A program made the translations under genes and the position numbers. The notes beneath the pieces were generated by a model that did not search any database, was not told the DNA's origin, and saw only the letters and a program-made list of their open reading frames with translations. DNA of 64,000 nt, taken from contig NZ_CAUIYF010000006.1 of assembly GCF_962719845.1 (NCBI RefSeq), positions 62,001 to 126,000 on the forward strand, read 5' to 3'. This DNA comes from Neisseria uirgultaei. GTDB taxonomy: Bacteria; Pseudomonadota; Gammaproteobacteria; Burkholderiales; Neisseriaceae. Below are positions 35,079-43,523 of this stretch, piece by piece (position 1 is the stretch's first letter; each line of letters begins with the position of its first letter).

Positions 35079-35405
35079 TCAGTCGTCGCGGCGGGAGGAA
35101 ATCACGCGGCCGGTGCGGGCATCGACAACGACTTTGTATTCCTGTCCGTTTTTGACGATTTCGACATCATAGTGCGGACGGCCGTCGTCATGTTCGAGAT
35201 CGATGTCGGTAACACGTCCGCCGACGCGTGCCAACGCTGCTTTTTCGGCTTGGGCGCGGCTGATGATTTTGTCTTGTTTGTTGTGTTGGTGTGCGGCGTG
35301 TCCATGGTCGTCATCGCCGTGTCCGTCGTGGTGGGCGAGTGCGGGGGCGGAAATGCCCAGCAGTGCGGTTGCGGCGGCGGTCAAGAGAAGGCGTTTGAAG
35401 TTCAT
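35079..35405 (-). CDS. Periplasmic PepSY-domain protein with His/Asp-rich segment
   Basis: This 108-residue protein starts at MNFKRLLL (ATG 35405) with a signal peptide ending in APALA. The mature N-terminus (HHDGHGDDDHGHAAHQHN) is a likely metal-binding tract. The rest is a PepSY domain with the two-strand hairpin HYDVEIVKNGQEYKVVVDARTG, of the kind found in small peptidase-inhibitor-like or metal-responsive periplasmic proteins. It lies 53 bases downstream of rlpA and may share its transcript. Substrate is unknown. Confidence 0.8.
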   Translation of the reverse strand: MNFKRLLLTAAATALLGISAPALAHHDGHGDDDHGHAAHQHNKQDKIISRAQAEKAALARVGGRVTDIDLEHDDGRPHYDVEIVKNGQEYKVVVDARTGRVISSRRDD

Positions 35406-35458
35406 GTTTTGCTCCTGCGAAGTATCTGGTGGTGTTTGAAGGACGTAAAGGCGGGACA

Positions 35459-36178
35459 TCAACCGGCAGTCAATGCCGTCTGAATCATACCGCGCGCCTG
35501 AGCTTCGGCTTCGGCGGCACGTTCCTGCGAGGCAAACGGCCCCATTTTGACGACATATTCGTAACGGCGTTTTTCAACCGATAGGTTCGGGTTTGATGCC
35601 GATGAAGCCAGGTTTTGGGCGGCTTGGTTCAGATAGGCTTGTGCTTCGTGTTCCGTACCGAAAGATTTCAAGTCGATAAAGATGTCTTTGTTTTCGGCAA
35701 CCGGTGCGGATTTGCCCGGGACGATTTGTTCGATTTTGACATGTGCCGTACCTTGGCTGACAAAGCCCAATTGTTGGGCCGCCGCTTTGGATACGTCGAT
35801 GATGCGGTTGCTGTGGAAGGGACCGCGGTCGTTGATGCGGACGACAACGCTTTTGCCGTTTTTGGTATTGGTTACGCGCACATAGCTGGGGATGGGCAGG
35901 GTTTTGTGGGCGGCGGTAAAGGCGTTCATATCGTAGCGGTCCCCGCCGGAAGTTTTGCGCCCGTGAAACCTGCCGCCATACCATGAGGCGTTGCCGGTTT
36001 GCGTGAACTCGGCAACTTGGTTTATCGGCGTGTAGCGTTTTCCGGCGACTTTGTAGCTGCGGTTGGCGGAGGCGTGCAGTTTTTCTGCCCTGACCACTGC
36101 GTCGGCGGATGCCGTCTGAAAGGAATGTATGCCGAATGCGGCGGTGAGGAGGAAAAGGGTTTTTCGGGTTAAAGTCAA
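35459..36178 (-). CDS. rlpA: RlpA, septal lytic transglycosylase-like protein
   Basis: This 239-residue exported protein has a double-psi beta-barrel domain (about residues 60-155) with ASWYGGRFHGRKTSGG and VRINDRGPF, where the Asp belongs to the conserved catalytic set. The C-terminus (about 195-239) is a SPOR-like repeat (YEYVVKMGPFASQERAAEAE) that would bind denuded septal peptidoglycan. The signal peptide lacks a clear lipobox. An uptake sequence is embedded in the signal-peptide codons (read FQTAS). Confidence 0.9.
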   Translation of the reverse strand: MTLTRKTLFLLTAAFGIHSFQTASADAVVRAEKLHASANRSYKVAGKRYTPINQVAEFTQTGNASWYGGRFHGRKTSGGDRYDMNAFTAAHKTLPIPSYVRVTNTKNGKSVVVRINDRGPFHSNRIIDVSKAAAQQLGFVSQGTAHVKIEQIVPGKSAPVAENKDIFIDLKSFGTEHEAQAYLNQAAQNLASSASNPNLSVEKRRYEYVVKMGPFASQERAAEAEAQARGMIQTALTAG

Positions 36179-36251
36179 AACGTGTTCCGTTCTTGAGTTG
36201 AAGACGAATGGGCATCGTATCCGGACGGTTTTTCAGACGGCAAGGCCGCCG

Positions 36252-36716
36252 TCAAACGCCGCCTGCGTAACCGTGTTGCCGCCACGCTTCAAAGAGAATC
36301 ACGGCGACGGTGTTGGAAAGGTTCATACTCCGGCTGCCGGGCTGCATCGGCAGGCGGATTTTTTGCGCGGCGGGCAGGCTGTCGAGAATGTCGGCAGGCA
36401 GCCCGCGCGTTTCCGGCCCGAACAGTAAAACATCGCCTTTTTGAAACGCGGTTTCATCGGGGCGCGCCGTGCCTTTGGTGGTCAGGGCGAAAATGCGCCT
36501 GCCTGCGAGTGCCTTGAGGCAGTCGTCGAAGTTTTCGTGCACCGTCAGGCTGGCGAACTCGTGGTAGTCGAGTCCGGCGCGTTTCATTTTGGCGGAATCC
36601 AATGGGAAACCGAGCGGCTTGATCAGGTGCAAATCCGCGCCGGTATTGGCGCACAGGCGGATGATGTTGCCCGTGTTCGGGGGGATTTCCGGTTGGTATA
36701 AAACGATGGTAAACAT
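36252..36716 (-). CDS. trmL: TrmL, tRNA (cytidine/uridine-34 2'-O)-methyltransferase
   Basis: This 154-residue SPOUT methyltransferase modifies the wobble base of two leucine tRNAs. It has the N-terminal LYQPEIPPNTGNIIRLCANT, the FGPETRGLP loop and the C-terminal knot motif RSMNLSNTVAV. ATG 36716 (MFTIVLYQ) is chosen over an ATG three codons upstream, giving the usual N-terminus. Confidence 0.94.
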   Translation of the reverse strand: MFTIVLYQPEIPPNTGNIIRLCANTGADLHLIKPLGFPLDSAKMKRAGLDYHEFASLTVHENFDDCLKALAGRRIFALTTKGTARPDETAFQKGDVLLFGPETRGLPADILDSLPAAQKIRLPMQPGSRSMNLSNTVAVILFEAWRQHGYAGGV

Positions 36717-36780
36717 AAATATCAATCACTTATAGGCGCGTAACCTTGCCACAAGGCGGCATAGGTGTCAAAAAATTTAG

Positions 36781-37506
36781 TTATTTTTTCATTGGCGTGC
36801 GTGCCAGCGTCCAGCAGCAGATTCGGTTTGCACCCGATTTTTTCAGCATTTTTGCCAGTTCGTTCAGTGTCGCGCCGGTGGTAAAGACATCGTCGATTAA
36901 CAAAATATTACAGCCTTTCGGCAGCGGTTCGCGGATTTCAAAGGCGTTTTTGATGTTTTTCAGTCGGTCGCTGCCTTTGAGCGTGCTTTGCGGCGGACGG
37001 TGGTGTCGGAATACGGTGTGTCGGGGCAGTGTGCGCCAACCGTAGCGTTGCGCCAGCAGCCCGACGATGCTTTCACTTTGGTTGAAGCCGCGTTGCAGCA
37101 GCCGCTCCCTGCTTAGCGGAACGGGCAGGACGAAATCGAAACATTCGTCTGAAAGCCGGTCGGGCGGATTCTGCATCATCAGGTCTGCCAGCGGCTGCAC
37201 CATGCCCAAATCAGCCAAGTGCTTCAGCGCGCGTATCATGTTGCTGACGGGCGGTTCGTAATGCAGCGAGGCCCACATCCGGTCGAATGAGGGCAGTTTT
37301 TTCTGACAGCCGCCGCATACCGCGCCGCCTTGGATGTGTCTGAAACACAGGGGGCAACTGTTTGCCGCGTCGGTGCGGAAACTTGCCAAATCGGTATTGC
37401 AGCCGGCGCAGATGCCGTCTGAAACGTCTGATGAATCGTGGCATAATACGCAGTGTCTGACTGCGGCCGCGTCTGCGATGCGCCGCCAACAAGAGAGAAA
37501 ATTCAT
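36781..37506 (-). CDS. comF: ComF family protein (phosphoribosyltransferase-like)
   Basis: This 241-residue protein is linked to DNA uptake and processing in transformation. The N-terminus has zinc-finger-like cysteine pairs (CVLCHDS, CAGC, CPLCFRH, CGGC). The C-terminus has the phosphoribosyltransferase motif LLIDDVFTTGATL. The ATG at 37506-37504 overlaps the bioH ATG on the other strand by two bases; an in-frame alternative lies at 37521. Confidence 0.88.
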   Translation of the reverse strand: MNFLSCWRRIADAAAVRHCVLCHDSSDVSDGICAGCNTDLASFRTDAANSCPLCFRHIQGGAVCGGCQKKLPSFDRMWASLHYEPPVSNMIRALKHLADLGMVQPLADLMMQNPPDRLSDECFDFVLPVPLSRERLLQRGFNQSESIVGLLAQRYGWRTLPRHTVFRHHRPPQSTLKGSDRLKNIKNAFEIREPLPKGCNILLIDDVFTTGATLNELAKMLKKSGANRICCWTLARTPMKK

Positions 37507-38248
37507 GCCTGATGCTGCCAAAAAAGTTTACCTGATACACGGGTGGGGGGCGAACCGCCATGTGTTCGACGACCTGATGCCCCGTCTGCCTGCGGAATGG
37601 GCGGTGTGCGCGCCCGATTTGCCCGGACACGGGGACGCGCCCTTTGTGCAACCCTTCGATATTGAGGCAGCCGCCGACGCTGTTGCCGCACAAATCGATA
37701 CGCCGGCCGACATTCTCGGCTGGTCGCTCGGCGGATTGGTTGCGCTGTATCTGGCGGCCCGCCATCCCGACAAAGTCCGTTCGCTCTGCCTGACGGCGAG
37801 TTTCGCGCGGCTGACGGCTGACGAAGACTATCCCGAAGGGCTTGCAGCGCCTGCATTGGGCAAAATGGTCGGTGCGTTCCGTTCGGATTATGCCAAACAT
37901 ATCAAACAGTTTCTACAATTGCAGCTTTTGCATACGCATGATGCGGACGGAATCATAGGCAGGATTCTGCCCGATTTGGCACGGTGCGGCACGCCCTCCG
38001 CCCTGCAGGAAGCTTTGGACGCGGCGGAAAGGGCGGATGCGCGGCATTTGTTGGACAAGATAGATGTTCCGGTACTGCTGGTGTTCGGCGGCAAAGACGC
38101 GATTACGCCGACGCGCATGGGTGAATATCTGCACCGACGTTTGAAGGGCAGCAGGTTGGTTGTGATGGAAAAGGCGGCGCATGCGCCGTTTTTGAGCCAT
38201 GCGGAAGCGTTTGCCGCGCTGTACCGCGATTTTGCCGAAGGGGTTTGA
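37505..38248 (+). CDS. bioH: BioH, pimeloyl-ACP methyl ester carboxylesterase
   Basis: This 247-residue alpha/beta hydrolase removes the methyl group that BioC adds, freeing pimeloyl-ACP for biotin synthesis. The nucleophile elbow GWSLGG (72-77) carries Ser74. The acid is in FGGKDAITP and the His in KAAHAPF. bioC starts 2 bases after its stop, supporting the assignment. The ATG is chosen after CAAGAGAGAAAATTC, and the upstream open frame is antisense to comF. Confidence 0.92.
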   Translation: MPDAAKKVYLIHGWGANRHVFDDLMPRLPAEWAVCAPDLPGHGDAPFVQPFDIEAAADAVAAQIDTPADILGWSLGGLVALYLAARHPDKVRSLCLTASFARLTADEDYPEGLAAPALGKMVGAFRSDYAKHIKQFLQLQLLHTHDADGIIGRILPDLARCGTPSALQEALDAAERADARHLLDKIDVPVLLVFGGKDAITPTRMGEYLHRRLKGSRLVVMEKAAHAPFLSHAEAFAALYRDFAEGV

Positions 38249-38249
38249 G

Positions 38250-39083
38250 ATGAACCATCAGGACGCACGCTGGCAGGTTCACCGCCATCTTGCCGAACAT
38301 ACCGACCAACGGCTGACACTCGTCCGCAATGCGCCCAAGCATATCCTGCTTGCCGGGGCGGATGCGGACATCAGCCGCAGCCTGCTGGCGAAACGCTATC
38401 CGCAGGCGGTGTTTGAAGAATACGATTCCCGTGCAGATTTTTTGGCGGCGGCGGCCGCCGCGCGCAAGGGCGGTTTTTGGCAAAGGTTTACGGGTAAGGG
38501 CGTGGTGCAACACTGCCAATCCCCGACCGCGCCGCTGCCCGAAGCGTGTGCCGATATGTTGTGGTCGAATCTCGGACTGTTGGCGGCGGAACAAATCCTT
38601 CCCGTGCTGCAAAATTGGGCGCGCGCGCTGAAGACGGACGGGCTGCTTTTTTTTACCTGCTTCGGGCGCGATACCTTGGCGGAACTGAAATGCCGTCTGA
38701 AAGAAAACGGTATTGAGAACCGCAGCGTGATGTTTCCCGATATGCACGACTTGGGCGATATGCTCGCCGAAAACGGCTTTTACGACCCCGTTACCGATAC
38801 GGCGAAGCTGGTGTTGGATTACAAAAAGGCGGAAACGTTTTGGGCGGATATGGACACGCTGGGCGTTTGGCGGGCGATGTCGTGGAATGATGAAAACGCC
38901 GCACGTTCGTGTGTCGGGGCGATATTTGAACGGGAAGGCGGTTTGAGTATTACGCTGGAAACAGTGTACGGACACGCCGTTAAAAAACTGATGCTGCCGC
39001 AAGGGGAGAACGTGGTGCAGTTTTTTCCGAAGAATGGCTTAACTAATCCATCAGTAAAAGAAGGGATAAGGGTAAATAAATGA
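38250..39083 (+). CDS. bioC: BioC-like malonyl-ACP O-methyltransferase
   Basis: This 277-residue enzyme methylates malonyl-ACP to start biotin synthesis. The C-terminal half fits BioC (SNLGLLAAEQILPVLQNW, LFFTCFGRDTLAELK). The usual glycine-rich SAM motif is unusual here (ILLAGADAD at about residues 30-38). The last 15-20 codons become AT-rich (from about 39035), unlike the rest of the gene. This suggests the 3' end was replaced when the next gene arrived. It overlaps that gene by 4 bases (ATGA). Confidence 0.85.
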   Translation: MNHQDARWQVHRHLAEHTDQRLTLVRNAPKHILLAGADADISRSLLAKRYPQAVFEEYDSRADFLAAAAAARKGGFWQRFTGKGVVQHCQSPTAPLPEACADMLWSNLGLLAAEQILPVLQNWARALKTDGLLFFTCFGRDTLAELKCRLKENGIENRSVMFPDMHDLGDMLAENGFYDPVTDTAKLVLDYKKAETFWADMDTLGVWRAMSWNDENAARSCVGAIFEREGGLSITLETVYGHAVKKLMLPQGENVVQFFPKNGLTNPSVKEGIRVNK

Positions 39084-39505
39084 ATGAGTTAAATGGAAGG
39101 ATTTTATCAGTAAAGGGGCTTTTCTTCATATATGACGAAACGGATCTTGATATTGATGTCCAACGTCCCGATGAAATACAGTTTGATTTGGAAGGGATCC
39201 CTGTTTTATTTAAATGTAATGGCAGCGAACCGAATCTGTCTTATGAAATCAACAAGGAAGCTGAAAACGTATCTTTAGGTAGTTATGGAGAGCTTAAAAT
39301 ATTCGATTTAACCGATTTTGATTTTTTTGGTTTCCTTAAAGATGAAGACCTATTGGAAATGAGAAAACTATATCTTGATGATGATGAAATCGGGTTTCGG
39401 CTAATTTTTTCCCAATCAGTGTTGAATATGATTAATTGGGGAGATGAATTTTTTTTGTTTAAAAACTTACCCGAATTTTTAATAAATGAAAATCTCCATG
39501 AATAA
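39080..39505 (+). CDS. Acidic AT-rich small protein, function unknown, immunity-like in character
   Basis: This 141-residue cytoplasmic protein is rich in Asp, Glu, Phe and Leu (FDLTDFDFFGFLKDEDLLEM). It lacks signal peptide, membrane segment and recognisable family. It overlaps the bioC stop by 4 bases, and its AT-rich DNA contrasts sharply with bioC. Small acidic proteins of this kind are common as immunity partners of polymorphic toxins, but no toxin is adjacent, so this is only an impression. Confidence 0.65.
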   Translation: MNELNGRILSVKGLFFIYDETDLDIDVQRPDEIQFDLEGIPVLFKCNGSEPNLSYEINKEAENVSLGSYGELKIFDLTDFDFFGFLKDEDLLEMRKLYLDDDEIGFRLIFSQSVLNMINWGDEFFLFKNLPEFLINENLHE

Positions 39506-39541
39506 AAATTTAGGGGCTGTACTAGATAAGATGATGTGCAG

Positions 39542-39588
39542 ATGCCGTCTGAAGCCGTCTGAAGCCGTTTCCAGGTTTCAGACGGCAT
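39542..39588 (+). terminator. Hairpin with a tandemly duplicated uptake sequence
   Basis: ATGCCGTCTGAA (39542-39553) is directly followed by another GCCGTCTGAA (39554-39563). Either can pair with TTCAGACGGCAT at 39577-39588, giving alternative stems after the small acidic gene. Confidence 0.7.
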
Positions 39589-39625
39589 CTGTCTGTGAAA
39601 ACCGACAGAAATAAAGGAAATGCCG

Positions 39626-41122
39626 ATGTATGCCGATGCCGGAGACGTATATTGCGTCTATAACTTCAGACTGAAGCAGTACACTGCCTGCCAGGTTACC
39701 CGAGTTGAAGAACACGGTGGCAAAAAAACACATGCGACCCTGCTGGCTTTGGACTGGCAGGGCAACAAACCGCTTGGGGCGGCGGAACTGGCGGATTTGA
39801 AACCGCTTTACAAAGACTTTATGTATTGGGAACGCGGTCTGCACATGTATAAGGCAAGTGCCGTCGTGCCGACGGGATATGTACGGGTTGGGAATACCGC
39901 GCCGCTGGTTGGCGAAGACACGCAGCAGTATGCCTCTTTTTGGGGCGACGGCTACGACGTGTACCGTCAGTTGAGATGGCAGCAGATACCCGAAAAACAG
40001 AGAAAGGCATTCAAAAAAGCCGCCAAAAGCAAAAAGACCGTGATGTTTTCCGGACGGGAATACGGCATATCCAAACAGAATTTGAGCGATGTTTGGGACG
40101 ATTTTGAAGACGCGATGGAACTGAAGGCGTTTCCCTGCCTGTCTTCGCTGTTTCTGACCAAATGGCATAAAAATCTATATGAATATCTGGAGAAATATCC
40201 GTTTATCACCCAATTGTGTCTGGAAAACCACGGTCAGACCGTGCTGGATTTCAGCAATACGCGCATAACCAACCTTTCTGTCGATATGACCGGCGTGGAG
40301 TCGCTTTATCTGAACGAAGGCTTGGACAGCCTGAACCTAAAAGGCGAAATCAAGGAAAACTGCAAGGTCTGTACCGCCGAAAAGGGCGCGGGTCTGATTT
40401 TGGAAGTGGGCAAAAGCGTTCCCAAAGTGCGGGGTTTGGAAAACCTGACCGCCGTTAACGTCATGGGCATTGCCGATTTCGATATGCAAAACCTGTCGGA
40501 AACGTATCCCAAGCTCAAAACCATACGGCTGTGGGGCAAACCGGGCAATATCGCCAATTTTTCCGCCGTATCGGGATTTGAGGATTTGGAAGTGTTCACT
40601 ACCGTAGATTTGTTCGGTTTCGGCGCGGACGACATCCCGCATCCCGACCGGCTGCCGAAGCTGCACAGGCTGTGGATGAGCAGCCTGCCCGAAGAGGCGG
40701 CGAAGGCAGTGAAGAAACTTTATAAGAAACGGAAGGAAGATGGGCTGGACCTGTGGATAGAAAAAGCCCGAAAACCCGAATGGCTGGCGCAAAATTTCGA
40801 CAACCCTTTCCGCGATTGGGACGGCGCGGAGCATATCCCGAAAAGCCATGCCAAAAAAGCGGCGGAGCTGTACCGGAAAACCCGTGCCGGCGTGGTCAAA
40901 CTGCTCGGCAATCCACCTGAAAACATAGGAGAGGAGCTGGCAGAGGCGGTCAAAGCCTATACCGGAGGTTTCAACAAAATGGACAAAAAACTCTTTATCG
41001 ACACGGTAGAGCGGGAAGATATTGCCGAGGCGTTGGAAACGATATTGAACCTGATACCGGAGGGGTCTTGTGCTGACAAGGAAAAACTGTTTGAAATATT
41101 TGATAAAAATAGGAATTTTTAA
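39626..41122 (+). CDS. Large leucine-rich-like protein with Imm26-like N-terminus, function unknown
   Basis: This 498-residue protein has no signal peptide or membrane segment. The start is ATG 39626, seven bases after AAGGA (39614-39618); an ATG at 39620 is too close. The N-terminus (GDVYCVYNFRLKQYTACQVTRV) resembles Imm26-type immunity domains. Residues about 190-400 read as irregular leucine-rich repeats (LENHGQTVLDFSNTRITNLS, LPKLHRLWMSSLP). The C-terminus is helical and charged. Similar neisserial proteins are sometimes labelled gliding motility protein, with no direct evidence. It may be linked to the preceding small acidic gene. Confidence 0.7.
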   Translation: MYADAGDVYCVYNFRLKQYTACQVTRVEEHGGKKTHATLLALDWQGNKPLGAAELADLKPLYKDFMYWERGLHMYKASAVVPTGYVRVGNTAPLVGEDTQQYASFWGDGYDVYRQLRWQQIPEKQRKAFKKAAKSKKTVMFSGREYGISKQNLSDVWDDFEDAMELKAFPCLSSLFLTKWHKNLYEYLEKYPFITQLCLENHGQTVLDFSNTRITNLSVDMTGVESLYLNEGLDSLNLKGEIKENCKVCTAEKGAGLILEVGKSVPKVRGLENLTAVNVMGIADFDMQNLSETYPKLKTIRLWGKPGNIANFSAVSGFEDLEVFTTVDLFGFGADDIPHPDRLPKLHRLWMSSLPEEAAKAVKKLYKKRKEDGLDLWIEKARKPEWLAQNFDNPFRDWDGAEHIPKSHAKKAAELYRKTRAGVVKLLGNPPENIGEELAEAVKAYTGGFNKMDKKLFIDTVEREDIAEALETILNLIPEGSCADKEKLFEIFDKNRNF

Positions 41123-41131
41123 ACAGAGGTA

Positions 41132-41169
41132 ATGCCGTCTGAAACTTGGTAACGGGCTTCAGACGGCAT
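41132..41169. terminator. Convergent uptake-sequence terminator
   Basis: ATGCCGTCTGAA (41132-41143) pairs with TTCAGACGGCAT (41158-41169), between the 498-residue gene and recQ. The second arm overlaps the last codons and stop of recQ. Confidence 0.75.
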
Positions 41170-43459
41170 TTTGTCCCAACACCGCCAACACCGCCGCACC
41201 GTAACGTGTGGCTTTTTCTTCGCCTACGCCATATACGGCGGCAAGCTCCGCCAAACCTTCCGGCTGTTTGGCGGCAATGGCGCGCAGGGCGGCTTTGCTG
41301 AGAATGCGGTAGGGTTCGGACTGTTCGTGTTTTGCCGTTTCGTTGCACCATTGGATCAGGGCGCGCATCAATCGGCGTTTGCGTTTGGCGGCTTCATCGA
41401 TGCCGTCTGAAAACGGACGGCAGACGGCGAGGATGTCCCGTCCGTATTTGGCGGCGCGTACGCTGCCCAAGCCGTGTACGCCTTCGAGGTCGGTTTCGGT
41501 TTCGGGCGTATCGGCAAGCATATCGGCAAGGCTTTCGTCGGAGAGGACGGAATGCAGGGCGCAGTTTTCCGCCCTTGCCTGTTCATACCGCCAGGCTTCG
41601 AGTTTTTGACGCAGTTGTTGTTCGCGTTCGGTTTGCGGACGGATGACGGCATCGTGGTTAAAGTCGGCAGCGTTTTGGCAGACTTTGAGTATGCCGTGTC
41701 CGAAACGGTCGATTTTGGCCTCGCCCAAGCCGTAGATGTCGTGCAGCCCGTTGAGGTTTTGCGGCATTTTTTCGACAAGGTCGCGCAGGGTTTTGTCACC
41801 GAAAATCATATAGGCGGGGATGCCTTCGGCTTCTGCCTGTTTCATACGCCAAACGCGCAATGCCTGCCACAGGCGTTCTTCGCGTTCGGTACGCAGCCAG
41901 TTGTCTTTGAGGGTGCGGACGGCGGATTTATTGCGCTTGAGCGGACGCAGCATCACTCCGGTTTCGCCTTTGAGGACTTTTTTGGCGGCTTCGGTCAGTT
42001 GCAATGCCTGATATCGGGTAATGTTGACGGTGAGGTAGCCGAGGCTGATACACTGGCGGATGACGCTGCGCCATTCTTTGTCGGACAACTCCGTACCGAT
42101 GCCGAATGTGGACAGTTGTTCGTGCCGGTTGCCGCGTATCCAATCGTCGCTTTTACCTCGCAAAAGGTTGGTGATGTAACCGGCGGCAAAACGTTGTCCG
42201 GCGCGGTACACGCAGCTGAGTAATTTTTGCACCAACACCGTGCCGTCAAACCGTACGGGCGGATGCAGGCAGTTGTCGCAATGGCCGCAGGGTTCGGATT
42301 CTTCGCCGAAATGTTTGAGCAGCAGTACGCGGCGGCAGGCGGCGGTTTCGCAGACGGAAAGCATGGCATCGAGTTTTTGCATTTCGATTTGCTTTTGCAC
42401 CTCGTCGCTGTTGCCTTCGGCGATGCGTTCGCGCAGCAACACCCAATCGTTCAGGCCGTAACACAGCCAGCTCGCGGCAGGCAGCCCGTCTCGGCCGGCG
42501 CGCCCCGACTCCTGATAGAAATGTTCGACACTCTGGGGCATATCGAGATGGGCGACAAAGCGCACGTCGGGTTTGTCTATACCCATGCCGAACGCCACGG
42601 TCGCCACCACGATAATATTGTCTTCATGCGTAAAGCGGCGTTGGTTTTCCTCGCGTACGTCCATGCTCAAACCGGCATGATACGGAATCGCGTTTAATCC
42701 GTTTTCACGCAAAAACTGCGCCACATCTTCCACCTTTTTGCGGCTTAAGCAATACACAATGCCGCTTTGCCCCGTCATTTCTTTGCGGATGAAATCCAGC
42801 AATTGTTTTTTGCCGTTGTTTTTTTCGATAACCTGATAATAAATATTCGGGCGGTCAAAGCTGGAAATAAATTCGGGCGCATTGTCCAAGTGCAGATAAT
42901 GCTTGATGTCGGCGCGCGTGGCGGCATCGGCGGTGGCGGTCAGGGCGATGCGCGGGACGTTCGGATAGCGTTCGGCAAGCATGCCGAGCTGTTGGTATTC
43001 GGGGCGGAAATCGTGTCCCCATTGACTGACGCAATGCGCCTCATCAATGGCAAACAGGCTGACGGTTTGTTGGTCGAGAAAACGCAAAAAGCGGTCGGTA
43101 ACCAAGCGTTCCGGCGCGACATAAAGCAGTTTCAGACGGCCTTGGGCAAGCTTGTCGGCAATCTCGCGCGCCTCATCTGCCGATGTGCCGCTGTTGACTG
43201 CCGCTGCTTCAATCCCGGCCACATGCAGGCTGGCCACTTGGTCGTTCATCAGCGCAATCAGCGGCGATACGACAACCGCCACGCCTTCGCGCATCAGAGC
43301 CGGAATCTGGTAACACAAAGACTTGCCCCCGCCCGTCGGCATCAGCACCATCAAACTCCTGCCGCCTGCCAAAGCATTGACGATAGCCTCCTGCTTGCCG
43401 CGAAATTCGGGATAACCGAATACTTCGTGCAGAATCTGTTTGGCGGTGGGTCGGTGCAT
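41159..43459 (-). CDS. recQ: RecQ helicase with three HRDC domains
   Basis: This 766-residue 3'-5' DNA helicase has Walker A PTGGGKS (41-47), a DEAH box near residue 142, the zinc-binding cysteine cluster (CETAACRR ... CGHCDNC) and a winged helix. Three tandem HRDC domains follow, recognisable by repeats of GLGEAK / GLGSVR / GVGEEK. Three HRDC domains are characteristic of neisserial RecQ, which is known to take part in pilin antigenic variation. ATG 43459 (MHRPTAKQ) is used. The final NAV-stop is encoded by an uptake sequence. Confidence 0.95.
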   Translation of the reverse strand: MHRPTAKQILHEVFGYPEFRGKQEAIVNALAGGRSLMVLMPTGGGKSLCYQIPALMREGVAVVVSPLIALMNDQVASLHVAGIEAAAVNSGTSADEAREIADKLAQGRLKLLYVAPERLVTDRFLRFLDQQTVSLFAIDEAHCVSQWGHDFRPEYQQLGMLAERYPNVPRIALTATADAATRADIKHYLHLDNAPEFISSFDRPNIYYQVIEKNNGKKQLLDFIRKEMTGQSGIVYCLSRKKVEDVAQFLRENGLNAIPYHAGLSMDVREENQRRFTHEDNIIVVATVAFGMGIDKPDVRFVAHLDMPQSVEHFYQESGRAGRDGLPAASWLCYGLNDWVLLRERIAEGNSDEVQKQIEMQKLDAMLSVCETAACRRVLLLKHFGEESEPCGHCDNCLHPPVRFDGTVLVQKLLSCVYRAGQRFAAGYITNLLRGKSDDWIRGNRHEQLSTFGIGTELSDKEWRSVIRQCISLGYLTVNITRYQALQLTEAAKKVLKGETGVMLRPLKRNKSAVRTLKDNWLRTEREERLWQALRVWRMKQAEAEGIPAYMIFGDKTLRDLVEKMPQNLNGLHDIYGLGEAKIDRFGHGILKVCQNAADFNHDAVIRPQTEREQQLRQKLEAWRYEQARAENCALHSVLSDESLADMLADTPETETDLEGVHGLGSVRAAKYGRDILAVCRPFSDGIDEAAKRKRRLMRALIQWCNETAKHEQSEPYRILSKAALRAIAAKQPEGLAELAAVYGVGEEKATRYGAAVLAVLGQNAV

Positions 43460-43523
43460 GATGGTTCCGTGCTTGGTAAGGGTGTTGGTCGGTCGGCGGC
43501 AATATGCCGTCTGAAATCGGGAT

